Source: Tethya wilhelma (lineage: Eukaryota > Porifera > Demospongiae > Tethyida > Tethyidae). From it: a DNA stretch of 64,000 bases. Under the pieces are notes generated by a model that had not been told where the DNA came from, made no database searches, and saw only the letters and a list, made by a program, of their open reading frames with translations. The position numbers and the translations under genes are program-made. Each line of letters opens with the position of its first letter. Position 1 is the first letter of the stretch. The stretch spans positions 1,547,761 to 1,611,760 of the forward strand of contig CAXIPT010000001.1 of the NCBI GenBank assembly GCA_964030475.1. Direction: 5' to 3'. Positions 35,348-46,265 of the stretch are shown one piece after another.

Positions 35348-36099
35348 CCACGCTAAACTTTCCTGATGCTGTAAACCCATTGTTTGTTGAACATGATCCA
35401 AAATTGTGTATTGGATCAAAGACCATGACATAGGTCCCTGCTACTATATATTACCATGAGAAGCACCACCATTGTAGTTGTAGAAACCACCTGTAAGCCG
35501 ACATGGAAAAGCAATTGCCCCCTATCTAATAATTTTATAACATATTGGTTCCTATTCACTCCATCACTGATTCCAACCTCTATATTTTGGTCAGGGCTGG
35601 TGGGTTTGTTCCAACAGTGATACGAATGATTGTTTGAGGGAGCAGTTCATCAGGAGCTGCTAGAGGCACTCGAAGTAACTCCTCATTCTCAGCACCAGCT
35701 CCAAAGTTAAAGGTGAAATCATGAGTAGAAGCACTGGAGTGGATGAATGAGGTTTTTGCCTCCACTGTGGCTGGTGTAACCAGAATGGTCTTGAGGCTGG
35801 CAGTGGCTGTTATAGGGATAGAAAAAGATGATCACATACGAAATACCGTAAAATTAATGCAGAAAATTTCGCTGTCATTTATATTTTGTGGTTCAAGGTT
35901 ACCGTGAAAATGAAAACACACGTTCCTATGTATATTTCTTTCCCCACGAAAAATAGATAACGTGGAAAAATAAAATATGAATATTTTAACACACACAAAT
36001 TTCCGGATTTATGGTACTTCAGTTGGAATCAATATACCAAGGAGAGTCCTACTGAGAACCAGTAAATGATGCCAACACCTGCACTTTTAGAGTCTTCAT
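35348..36099 (-). pseudogene. Broken family copy with an element in its intron
   Basis: Exon 1 remnant 36038-36099 is a base short and frameshifted; exon 2 remnant 35348-35806 lacks the last 40 or so codons, has a 2-base insertion (TACTATATATTACC), a deletion near 35590 and a lost base near the acceptor. The 231-base intron contains a MITE-like element (35845-36014) with the same ends as 11092-11291. Sequence type matches the I/J/K subfamily (TVEA, LVTPAT). Confidence 0.8.
35845..36014. repeat. MITE-like element, second copy of 11092-11291 family
   Basis: Ends TACCGTAAAATTAATG and AAATTTCCGGATTTATGGTA; interior CGTGAAAATGAAAACAC matches the first copy in reverse. It lies in the intron of a broken family copy. 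Confidence 0.65.
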
Positions 36100-36784
36100 T
36101 GAACCAAAATGTGAACTGAACTGTATTTTTATCCTCTGTTGAATTATAGCTTTTACTGTGATTGATTTGGTGGTATGACCATGGATGTATTTTTTATAGA
36201 AACGAATTAGAGGATATAAGTTATGATTTTACTTGTGGAAGCAGATAGAAGTCTTTCATCCCCATGCATCCATGTACAACAATATGTTTAATAACTTGCC
36301 ATTAATTTTTGCAGTAGGAATAAACCTCAGCTGTGTTTTTATCCTGTAGCTGTTCTCCCTTGAACCCTAGTTAATTTTAAGGATTCTTGAGGACAACACT
36401 TAGCTGCATGTTACTTTTACTTCTCGGTAAGGACTCCATTAGTGGTGCTCTCTGTGGTGGTATACTGTCTGATTCTGTACAAAGTGTCAGCAGATGGTGC
36501 CATTAAACTTTGATTGGAAAATATTTTGTTTACTCCAAAATTAATTTAATTTCAACATGTGTGTGTGAAATTAACTCTCTAATTATGGTTCACCAATTCA
36601 CATACATTAGCTAGACTGTGTCATGGTGGCTTCATAATATCATGCATGATGTCACATTTCTTAAAAACATGTATTTTGTGTTTCACTTAATGCTACTATG
36701 TGTTTTGTGTCCACTGACTACTAGCCCTCACTAGCTGACTATACAACTGATCTGATGATTGAGTATTTGTAAGGTTGGTACGTA

Positions 36785-37482
36785 TTAAAGGAACTCAACC
36801 AGAAAGTAGTGAAAGACATACTCTTCTGCAGCATTGTTCCTATGATCAACCAGATTGAGTCCTTTGCTTGGATCAACATTGTTGTTGAACTTTCCTGATA
36901 CTGTAAACCCATTGTTTGTTGAACATGATCCAAAACTGTGTATTGGATCAGTGACCATGACATAGGTCCCTGCTACTATATTACCATGAGGAGCACCACC
37001 ACGTGAATTGTAGCTACCACCTGCCAGATAACATGGGTTAACATTTGCTGTAGTAGATGCTGCACTATCTACAAGCCAATATTGGTTACTATTCACTCCA
37101 TCACTAATTCCAACTAGTATATCATTGTCAGTAGCTGGTGGGTTTGTCCCAACAGTGATACGAATGATTGTTTGAGGAAGCAGTTCATCAGGAGCAGCTA
37201 GAGGCACTCGAAGTAACTCTTCACCTGCTGCACCAGCTCCAAAGTTAAAGGTGAGGTCATGAATAGAAGCACTGGAGTGGATGAAAGAGGCGTGTGCCTC
37301 CACTGTGGCTGGTGTAACCAGGATGGTCTTTGAGGCTGGCAGTGGCTGTGATTGAAGAACATATGGGGACATACTGAAAAAACTATTAGTTGTTTTCTAT
37401 TTTTGTAACAACTCACCCAACTGTGGCTGACAGAGAAACAGCCAATCATCATGACCATCATAAACTCGGAGAGGTTCTTCAT
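36785..37482 (-). CDS. Secreted tandem-family protein, copy I (second subfamily)
   Basis: Exons 37417-37482 and 36785-37345 with a 71-base intron (donor GTGAGTTG, acceptor CAATCACAG). Signal peptide of 22 residues (MKNLSEFMMVMMIGCFSVSH), mature chain of 186, precursor 208. It belongs to the subfamily with PLPASKTILVTPATVEAHAS at the N-terminus, in place of the DTVRFYAS of copies A to H. APDELLPQTIIRITVGTNPP, GISDGV, NPC, CSTNNGF and the end YFLVEFL are kept. The loop reads YLAGGSYNSRGGAPHGN. Function unknown. Confidence 0.88.
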
Positions 37483-37578
37483 AATTGTAATTGGTACTGT
37501 CATACTATGTATAAACCCACTCTGTTTGGTATCACCTTACTTGTTGAAATAAATGCAGAGAATGGCCTTCAGCTGAAA

Positions 37579-37587
37579 TTTTATAGT
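37579..37587 (-). promoter_or_regulatory. Candidate TATA box of copy I
   Basis: CTATAAAAT on the minus strand, about 100 bases upstream of the ATG. Weaker match than in copies A to H. Confidence 0.4.
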
Positions 37588-38130
37588 TTCGGTGCTCACT
37601 GTGTCCATGTGTGTATAGTATTAACATAGTTGGCACTCAAGGCTGAAAGCATAATTGAGATGATTAGAGAAAGAACAAGGTCTCTCCATCAATAATTGTA
37701 CTAACTGACTACTAGTAATTTGATTATTGTATATTGCGTGTAATGAGGTTGTTGACAGTTCCATTTCTTGTGCTTCACTCCTAATTGGCTAGTGCTTTGT
37801 GTTCAGACAGTGTGGCACTAACTAAAGTCACTCATTTAACCTTCTTATATGCAAACACTACTATAAGTCTTGTTGATTGGGAAAATTTATGTTGAGTAAT
37901 GAGCTTGTAGTACATATATTATGGGTACTGTTACACGTATACAAATGGTATGTGATATTTGTCAGTATGGTTGTTAGTTTAGCATTGATCTTCATCTGTT
38001 CTCTTTAAGCATCTAGATATTGTGACTCTAGTTGGCTGACCATGTATCGTTGCAGAATGAGTGCTAGTCTCTCATTTTATACATATTATAGTAACAACAG
38101 ATGGTACTATTACTAGAGATTCACTTTTTC

Positions 38131-38506
38131 CAGTGGCGGATCCAGGATTGTAGAGAGGGGGGTATCTTAGTAGAGTGCGCGCAAAGCACGCAGAAAATTT
38201 TGCATTAGCCATGCCCACTTCCTGTAAAACCATGCCTATTTTACATATAGCTCTGCCCATTTCTAATTGCATGAACTTTGTACTTTATTATGCAAGCAGT
38301 GTTTCTAGCTCGTGCGTAGCTATTTTGGGAAGTATCTACGCTTTCTGGGCTTATTTGCTGGCAGCCAATGCTTTTCAAGTAAGTATTATACTTGTGAGAG
38401 TCTAGCAGTTGGCTTTCTCTTGATTCTTGAGACTGAAATAAATTTTAGCCTTGTCTGAAAGGGGGTATCTATGGATACATTGGATATCCCCCTAAATCCG
38501 CCACTG
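38131..38506. repeat. MITE-like element with CAGTGGCGGATCCAGG ends
   Basis: Left end CAGTGGCGGATCCAGGAT and right end CCTAAATCCGCCACTG are inverted copies, followed inside by runs of G and C (GAGGGGGG, CCCCCT). Ends of this kind are known from hAT-type non-autonomous elements in many animals. A clean 8-base target duplication is not visible. Confidence 0.65.
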
Positions 38507-38604
38507 CTTTCGTTAGAATAAAAAACGATTTCATTTATACCAATTTTAAAGCCATTTCGGCATATAACTAAATTCAAAATTTATTTTCTAATAATTAATG
38601 CATA

Positions 38605-38941
38605 CAGTAGAATATGACCTCGTTTATCCGGAACCTTGATAATTCGAATCAAGCTGGAAGGCCAAAATTCGGTCAATTATAGAACAAAATTTTATAGACT
38701 CGCCCACTTTGCAAGCTTAACGCTTGCACATGTCAGCAAAAATTTGAGTGATTCAAGTCTAAATGAAGAAAAATACAATTTACCAGTGTTGTGACATGCT
38801 AAATAGTAAGAAAACCTATCGTGGCTATACTGCTTGTGCTGCTAGAACCAATATATAAATTCATCATTTCGATTATCTTGACTTTTCGCTTATCTGGCAG
38901 GCTTCCGGTACAAAGGTGTCTGGATAACCGAGGTTCTACTG
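38605..38941. repeat. Pogo/Tigger-like MITE with TA target duplication
   Basis: Ends CAGTAGAATATGACCTCG and CGAGGTTCTACTG are inverted, inner blocks TTATCCGGA and TCTGGATAACC also pair, and TA flanks both sides. These ends resemble the CAGTAGAACCTC-type termini of pogo/Tigger elements. 337 bases, no transposase. Confidence 0.7.
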
Positions 38942-39056
38942 TACATGCATTCATGCACAGACCACTACAAAACGAATTTTTTTAAAGAAAAAAATTTACA
39001 GGAAATTATAATTGATCTTGATGGTCAATAAGTTTTATGGCAAAATGTCATTTGAC

Positions 39057-39757
39057 TCAAAGAAACTCAACCAGGAAGTAGTGAAAGATGTACTCTTCTG
39101 TAGCATCATCTCTATGAACAATCAGGTTCAATCCTTTGCTTGGATCAACATGGTTATTATCGTTAAACTTTCCTGATGCTGTAAACCCATTGTTTGTTGA
39201 ACATGATCCAAAATTGTATATTGGATCAGTGACCATGACATAGGTCCCTGCTACTATATTTCCATGAGGAGCACCACCATGTGAGTTGTAGCTACCACCT
39301 GCCAGATAACATGGGTTAACATTTGCTGTTGTAGAGTCAGCCCTGTCTACAAGCCAATATTGGTTTCTACCTACTCCATCACTGATTCCAACTCTTATAT
39401 CCTTGTCAGTAGCTGGTGGGTTTATCCCAACAGTGATACGAATGATTGTTTGAGGGAGCAGTTCATCAGGAGCAGCTAGAGGCACTCGAAGTAGCTCCTC
39501 ATTATCAGCACCAGCTCCAAAGTTAACGGTGAGATCATGAATAGAAGCACTGGAGTGGATGAATGAGGCTTGTGCCTCCACTGTGGCTGGTGTAACCAGG
39601 ATGGTCTTTGAGGCTGGCAGTGGCTGTAGTATGGAAAAACATGAGGTCATTGGTAAAAGAACTAAAGTTATCTTCTTCTGTCATAACTCACCCAACTATG
39701 GCTGATAGAGAAGCAGCCAATCATCATGACCGCTATATACTCGTAGAAGTTCTTCAT
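39057..39757 (-). CDS. Secreted tandem-family protein, copy J (second subfamily)
   Basis: Exons 39692-39757 and 39057-39623 with a 68-base intron (donor GTGAGTTA, acceptor CATACTACAG). Signal peptide of 22 residues (MKNFYEYIAVMMIGCFSISH), mature chain of 188, precursor 210. It is close to copy I throughout (TVEAQAS, TIIRITVGINPP, loop YLAGGSYNSHGGAPHGN). Two extra residues, DN, stand in the KFNDNNHVDPS segment. Both cysteines and the end YFLVEFL are kept. No convincing TATA box was found near it. Function unknown. Confidence 0.88.
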
Positions 39758-40555
39758 AATTGTATACTTGCATGGATATATTAATGCACTTGAACACCTT
39801 GTTGGACCTTAATTCTAACTGAAATGTCATAATTATAATAATTGTTATATGTAGTACACTAGCTGAAAGCATTCCTTGTGGTGGTTAAATTTATGTACAG
39901 AAAAGATGTACTGCCTGTGTGTTTTTTAATTGTACCATACTTTGTGTAACATTTTCACCTGCCATAAAAGTGCTCCACTCCTTCATGTTGGGACAGTTTG
40001 ATGCTGCCAACTTGGCAGATGTGGTGTTGCAGTGTGTAATTAAGGTAACAACAGATGCTGTCACTACTTGGTGGTTGGTTGGTCAGGAAAGATACTGTGT
40101 TAATGATGAATTTTAACATCAAGCTGTATTGATTAATAAGTGTGAGATTTCACAAACTTTAAGCCACTGAACTTGTTCTCTGCAGCTGCATGCTGTTACT
40201 TTGGGGCAAATTGTGTACTACATGCAGTGAGAGCATGTGCTTTTCAGAAGAAAAAGAGCTCACAGCCATGCCCACTTAAAACTGATGGGTGATTTATGTG
40301 GCATTTGTAGTGAGTTTGACCATTGTTTTGATCATGAGTCACTGTGACTCTTGGTCACTCAAATATTGATCACATACCTTGCAGTGCTACTGTTTCAATT
40401 TGTGCAAAGTAATAATGCTTGGCGCATATGTGCACCAATGATACTGAAAAAAAAAAAATTCTGACAGTATGAAACATTTATTATTGTAGAAATAACAAAA
40501 CTACTTTTAGCATTAATTGCCATAATGTTGATGAAAATAAGTGCTTGTAAAGAGT
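39758..40555. other. Intergenic stretch between copies J and K
   Basis: No gene. Pieces such as GGCAGATG and ACAACAGATGCTGTCACTAC near 40014-40065 recall the array-associated intergenic repeat, in diverged form. Confidence 0.4.
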
Positions 40556-41274
40556 TCAAAGGAACTCAACTAGGAAGTAATGAAAGACATACTCCTCTGT
40601 GGCACTGTCTCTGTGAACAACCAGGTTGAGTCCTTTGCTTGGGTCAATATTGTTGTTAAACTTTCCTGATACTGTAAACCCATTGTTTGTTGAACATGAT
40701 CCAAAATTGTGTACTGGATCAGTGAGCAAGACATAGGTCCCTGCTACTATGTTACCATGAGGTGCACTGCCACGGTGGTTGTAGTTACCGTCTGCCAGAT
40801 AGCATGGAAAAGCATTTCCTGTAGTAGAGTCAGCCCTATCTACAATATAATATTGGTTGTAATTCACTCCATCACTAATTCCAACTCTTATATCATTGTC
40901 AGTAGCTGGTGGATTTGTTCCAACAGTGATACGAATGATTGTTTGAGGGAGCAGTTCATCAGGAGCAGCTAGAGGCACTCGAAGTAGCTCCTCATTAGCA
41001 GCACCAGCTCCAAAGTTAAAGGTGAGATCATGAATAGAAGCACTGGAGTGGATGAAAGAGGCTTGTGCCTCCACTGTGGCTGGTGTAACAAGGATGGTCT
41101 TTGAGGCTGGCAGTGGCTGTGGTGGAAGAACATGAGGTCATTGGTGAAAGAACTAGTTGTAGTCTATTTATTCTATGTCTATTTTGTCTCAGTATTATGG
41201 TAACTTACCAAACTGTGACTGAGAGAGAAGCAGCCAATGGTAATGATGATCCCAAATTCAAAGAGATTCTTCAT
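40556..41274 (-). CDS. Secreted tandem-family protein, copy K (rightmost)
   Basis: Exons 41209-41274 and 40556-41116 with a 92-base intron (donor GTAAGTTA, acceptor CCACCACAG). Signal peptide of 22 residues (MKNLFEFGIIITIGCFSLSH), mature chain of 186, precursor 208. It is a member of the I/J subfamily; the first conserved cysteine lies in NAFPC in place of VNPC, and the loop is YLADGNYNHRGSAPHGN. The second cysteine motif (CSTNNGF) and the end YFLVEFL are kept. It is the upstream-most gene of the array in transcription direction. Function unknown. Confidence 0.88.
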
Positions 41275-41449
41275 AATAACAGTTTTGATTGTTGCTTAGC
41301 TGCATCATATAAAAAGCTTTGCCTAATCTTTACTTTAGAAGAAAAACAAAAAGAAGGCGTAGCTGCTAAAAATTTAAAATTTTAATTTCGCCGTATGACG
41401 TCATTCACTTCAAAAGAATTCAGCGTATAATCGGTTAATATGAAGAACA

Positions 41450-41960
41450 GCAAGTCTACTCTGAAAATTAAGGACATAAGCATGGAATACTCTAAAAAAA
41501 ATGTGTATCAGAAGCTAAAAGCTTATAGTATGCCAGGATTTTCAGTCCGAGCCATCGCTCGGGCGGCCATTTTTGCTACATGGCCCCACCCACATGCTAG
41601 CACTTCGTGTATATGTATAGCGAGCTAACGAGAGTTGTGCGCTAGCTGCACTTTGCTAAAGCACTGGAAGTCTGAGATAGCGACACTTTTTCTAGTATAA
41701 ATGCTTAGAGGTAACAGAGTATTTCTAGTCCAAGCGCTTAATTGTGTTTTGCTAATTCTGCAGCAAGCTACGTAGCTTGTGATAATATTTTGATCGTGAC
41801 ATTGCCTATGTAGCCACGTCCATGCAACTGTACAGTCTGCATTACCAGCCTGGATGTTATACAGCTGCAGTAAAGTATAGAAAGTGTGCTTCATGACATT
41901 GCGATGCTGCTGGTATACGTATAATCATGCATGCATGCATGCCTCGATAGCCTTCTCAGA
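41450..41960. repeat. Dispersed repeat, copy 2 of 2
   Basis: Diverged partner of 8800-9180. It shows the array's right flank has returned to ordinary repeat-rich DNA. Confidence 0.5.
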
Positions 41961-42480
41961 GTCATGCATATGGTGCCTTTCATTTACTATATAGTGACAA
42001 TGTTTAAACATCAATGGGGCAAGCCATTATCATTGCTATGTAGTAAAATGATAATTGATGTACCTTGACTATGCAACACATATAATATTAAAGCTGTAGT
42101 CACTGTACAATCATGATGTGAGACAAATGAACTATAATTATTTGAAAATATGACTTAGCTGCATGATTCAATTGCTGGTTGTTAAAGAACTGACAGACAG
42201 GTGTATGTGCTAGTATAGGAGCCGGTAGTACTAACCTCTTCTTTTTTTTTTCTCTCTTTCCCCTAAATAAGTATATTACTCAGCCATAGACTTAGATATG
42301 ACCACGTGGACCTATGCACATGCGCTGTAAGTCCTTAGATTGAGAAAAGAGGTGCACAGGCAATGATTGTCAAAACATAACCTACGTTTACACAGTGAAA
42401 AAGACATACGACAGACAAATATGTATAGAAAATTTTGTCGTTGAACACACTAGTGTGGGGCTCGCTCCGGCTTGCCCCAG

Positions 42481-42527
42481 TTAACCCTTGGTGTGCATTC
42501 GCAGCAAGGGTTATGGTAGTCATTTTG

Positions 42528-42564
<37 letters not shown>

Positions 42565-42899
42565 ATGTTTGTTCCAACTATATCTCAAAAACGGCAAATC
42601 CAATGTTCAAAAGCAGCATACCAAGGTAAAATAATCGAAAATATCTAAAAAAAACTTGCACAAAGAATTCAACAAGCTAGAGCCTGTATTTCCTAAGATC
42701 TGAGACTTTTCAGCCTATTGAGCGCTAAGCTTCAAGGCCACACCCATATCCATGCATACTGTTAAAAATTTGGGGCAAGCATGAGGGGCGAGGCTAGTGA
42801 GTCCCATAGTATAAATGGTTTGAGATTTGTGACACTAAGAACCTGGAATTTTACATTGTTGATGATACATACCAAGGGTTATGCACTATGGTGCCTTTA
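42481..42899 (-). repeat. CCAAGGGTTA repeat family, reversed copy with (CT)n
   Basis: Begins TTAACCCTTGGTGTGC and ends ACCAAGGGTTATGCACTATG...CCTT. CTCT and GTGT runs (42527-42564) sit where other copies have CA or CAGA runs, and GAGACTTTTCAGC plus GCTTCAAGGCCACACCC match the reverse of 14965-15591. Confidence 0.7.
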
Positions 42900-44789
42900 T
42901 TATGTAAGCAATTGAAGTTAGCCACTAAAAGTTGCCAGTCAAATCCAATCACTACTGGTTTGTTTCAATTAAAACATCACCAAAAGAATACAAGAACTGT
43001 AATTTTTCATAGCCAGATGAAACAGTGCCCAAAATATTCTATAAGAGCAAGGTGAGCTAGGGACCAAATCTATACTTTATTGTGCATATAGCATTGAAAT
43101 TGTATTTATATTTGTCTAGCCTAAATTTGTAAACTTTTTCCAGGCAAAATATGTATGAAGTGAGATCTTACAAAAAAGTTCTGCCTTTGTAGCGTTCTGA
43201 CAGTCTACACTAAGACCCCAAGTTTATCAAACTAATGGAGGCCCCGTGTCACACAAGTGAATCAAAATACAGATTTGTCATATTCTGCACTTGTGACCTG
43301 TTGTGGTTAATGAATATAATTACTCCATGAGGCTCAGTGGTTATTAATATTCATACCTTGTACTATTGTGCTGTGCCCTCTAGTACTTAATTAAACTGAC
43401 AATTTTTGATGAGCAAGGTTGCCTCTTTCTATGCCTGGTATCTACAACATGCAAGGATTTTTTCATTCCAGATTCAAGGTACATATAGTGCTAGTATTAT
43501 AGATTGGAGATGTAAAATTCTGTAGGTATACAGGGATATCCATTACTGATTTGATCAAAATTCCAAGTGCATGAATATCATTAATTTTGGGGATATTTGA
43601 AACATGCCCAGCAAAATGGCAGCTACTGAATGCCAGTCAAGTGCTATCAGTCTAACTCTTTACATGCAGTCTATTAGATCTAAGTGTAGAGCTACATGTC
43701 AGTGTTGACTAGAACTCAGTGGACCCTTTCTAGGCTGTGAGTGCTTGGTTATTACAGCAATTATTCCTGATTCTGTACAAGCCGTATTTTACTCATACTT
43801 TAGTTGCAACTCTTCTGCACTTAGCTGCCCTGACATCATGGTAGTTATGTTAAATATGTTAAATCTGAAATCAATATAAAACCTGTTGTGTGCTATACAC
43901 ACATAAGACAAAGTCTATCTTCGGGTACTCTTGTATAGGAGTCAATGGGGAAATGTGCAATATTGAGCACTGTGTATTTCCACCGACATACATAAAAGTA
44001 TAATTGTTCTAAAAAGCTAATAAAAATTTTGAGATGCAAAGAAAAATTCAAAACAAGCTCTTTACAAAGCAAAAAGAACCAGGACCGTTAGAGGCTCAGA
44101 AGTGGTAAGTGCAAGAATACAAACTGAGTAAAAAGTAGACTTTAAAATTAATGGACTTTGCCAAGTTCTACAATTAGAGTTGTTTAAATTAGTTTCAATA
44201 CTGTCAGTATAGATCATGTCCCAAAGTCATACATAATTTTTTTGAAGTATTTATCCAGCAAATAGCTATATTTCATACGTACAGTAGTGCGTATAGTAAG
44301 AATGGGCCACATGTCTCATAGACCCAATACAAAATATGATTATCACCATAAAACTCTAGTAAAACAAGGCTTAAGTCCTCAAACTTGCTCAAAGGCTCTC
44401 CTCAACAGATAACCAACTGGTAACTGACAGCAAAATTTTAAAAACTGCAAAATGGTGGAAAATGTTACCTTTCACATTGATGATGCATGATGTATGTGGT
44501 GTAAAATTAATAATGACTTGAAGCAAATTTTGGTAACTGCTTTTGAACAAATTTCAGTGTAAGTTTTTGCTGTATGAAAATATATTCAGTAGATCTTTGT
44601 AGCTAGACCATCATGCATAACTTATCTTTATTTTCTCACAAATAGAATTTATTTGAAATATAAACTATGATCTTTTTTGTAGGTAAATAATGCACCAAGA
44701 AGAGAACCAAACCAACATGGAAGATATGAAGTACAACATACCACTCGGTATGATACAAGGGCTGCATGTATATCGATTCCCAGTTAGTA
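42900..44789. other. Intergenic stretch without a supported gene
   Basis: AT-rich. Bases 44287-44400 match, in reverse, the dispersed repeat seen at 1420-1740 and 56830-57170. I searched here for the missing N-terminal half of the downstream phospholipase D and saw no HxKxxxxD-type coding stretch. Confidence 0.5.
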
Positions 44790-45183
44790 CAGTTGAACCT
44801 CTGAACAAAAGGACGCTTTGGGGTAGGGACTTTACCTTCTCTTCAGAGGTTGTCCCTATCTAGGAGAATTACCAAACTATGCCAGTATCAATTATCCATT
44901 TTTTAGAATAATATTGCTGAAGAGGAGGGCCTGAAGGGATAAGTATGACATTGAGAGAAGAACTGAAGTAAAATGGTCTATGTTGCTCAAGTAGAATGAG
45001 ATAGCGAAGATCTAGTTGTTCGCTATATACCTAAAAGTAAATGTAGAGCTGAATCCAAAATCAAGTAGTGCCCACTTTTTTGAAGGTTTTTTAATTTTAA
45101 AAACTATGACAATGGCAATTTGAATCAGTTACTCTAGTGAGTTTGTCCGCTTCTTGGAGGGTCTGTTATCAGAGGTTTGACTG
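44790..45183. repeat. Pogo/Tigger-like MITE, second type
   Basis: Ends CAGTTGAACCTCTGAACA and TATCAGAGGTTTGACTG are inverted with TA on both flanks. 394 bases, no transposase. Confidence 0.65.
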
Positions 45184-45349
45184 TACTGGGTACACAGGAA
45201 TGGCACGAATGGTCCATTAACGCAAAATTGTGTCCACCTAAATTATTCTGCAAAAATTGAGTGCTGTATGCCACTACTCAGGTTAGTTAACTGTTTATAG
45301 TCTGAAATTATTCTGCCTGGAATGTAATTAAACTCCTAATTTTTTTTAA

Positions 45350-46098
45350 TAGACCTTTTCGTTTAACGCGGTGAGGAATGCAATTATTGCGAAATGAATT
45401 GCTGGTTACATCCGTAGTAGTTTAAGCCCCACCCACCAACGTTTTTCCTATTGCTCCAATAGAAATTTTGCAATAATCACACATGCATATGCCAGTGTAT
45501 ATACCGAATATTCTAAAACAGCGAATGTCACGTAAAACTGCAGTCTTTTGGCTACCTCGTGGAAGTTGTTCCGTACGATTTGAGTTATTTACCACAGAGC
45601 TATAAGCGCTTGAAGTTGAAGGCCTTCAAACAGGCAAATAATAAAGAAAAATAAGTGTTTATCGAGTGTATGCTAACAAATAAGCAGGTAAGTTACTAAA
45701 CTTCATAGTAAAGCCTGTTTGGTGCTCTACTACTGTCACAAACTCGAGTAGAAACACCTAAATCGCTTATTTTTTGGTTATATTTCTTGAACACTTACTT
45801 TTGTATTGATTTTGCTTGGTTAGAGTCATCAGCTTCAAGCGCTTATAGCTCTGTGGTAAATGACTCAAATCGCACGAAACAACTTCCACGAGGTAGCCAA
45901 AAGACTGCAGTTTTACGTGACATTCGTTGTTTAAGAATATTCGGTATGTACACTGGCATATACACGCGTGATTATTGCAAAATTTGTATTGGAGCAATAG
46001 GAAAAACGTTGGTGGGTGGGGCTTAAACTACTACGGATGTAGCCAGAACGTTTAATCAATGACGCAATGCATTCTTTCGCATTAAACGAATAGGTCTA
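45350..46098. repeat. Large foldback element with ~260-base arms
   Basis: Bases 45350-45620 and 45822-46098 are inverted copies: TAGACCTTTTCGTTTAA at the left end against TTAAACGAATAGGTCTA at the right, then CCCCACCCACCAACGTTTTT, TTTTGGCTACCTCGTGGAAG and AGCTATAAGCGCTTGAAG with their complements. The loop is about 200 bases. Reading frames in the arms differ and look incidental. It lies just upstream of the first recognisable phospholipase D exon. Confidence 0.85.
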
Positions 46099-46265
46099 TT
46101 CTTCCAACTTTGGCTATGAAAATTTAAAACATATATAATGGCAATCCTTACCAAATTGATCAAAATTACAAAAATTTGTTAGACGAAAGAGAATTTATTT
46201 CCTGAACTACTGTATGCAGTATATTAACAGTACTGTGGTATTATTTTGTTGTGTTGTTGTCACAG

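Noticed and set aside
42335..42629. Open frames containing long Arg-Glu or Ser-Leu runs
   Set aside because: They arise from the CT microsatellite inside a repeat element.
44690..44747. Possible first PLD exon starting ATG at 44690 with a GTATGA donor
   Set aside because: It ends in phase 1 while the PLD exon at 46266 needs phase 0, and the encoded residues do not resemble PLD.
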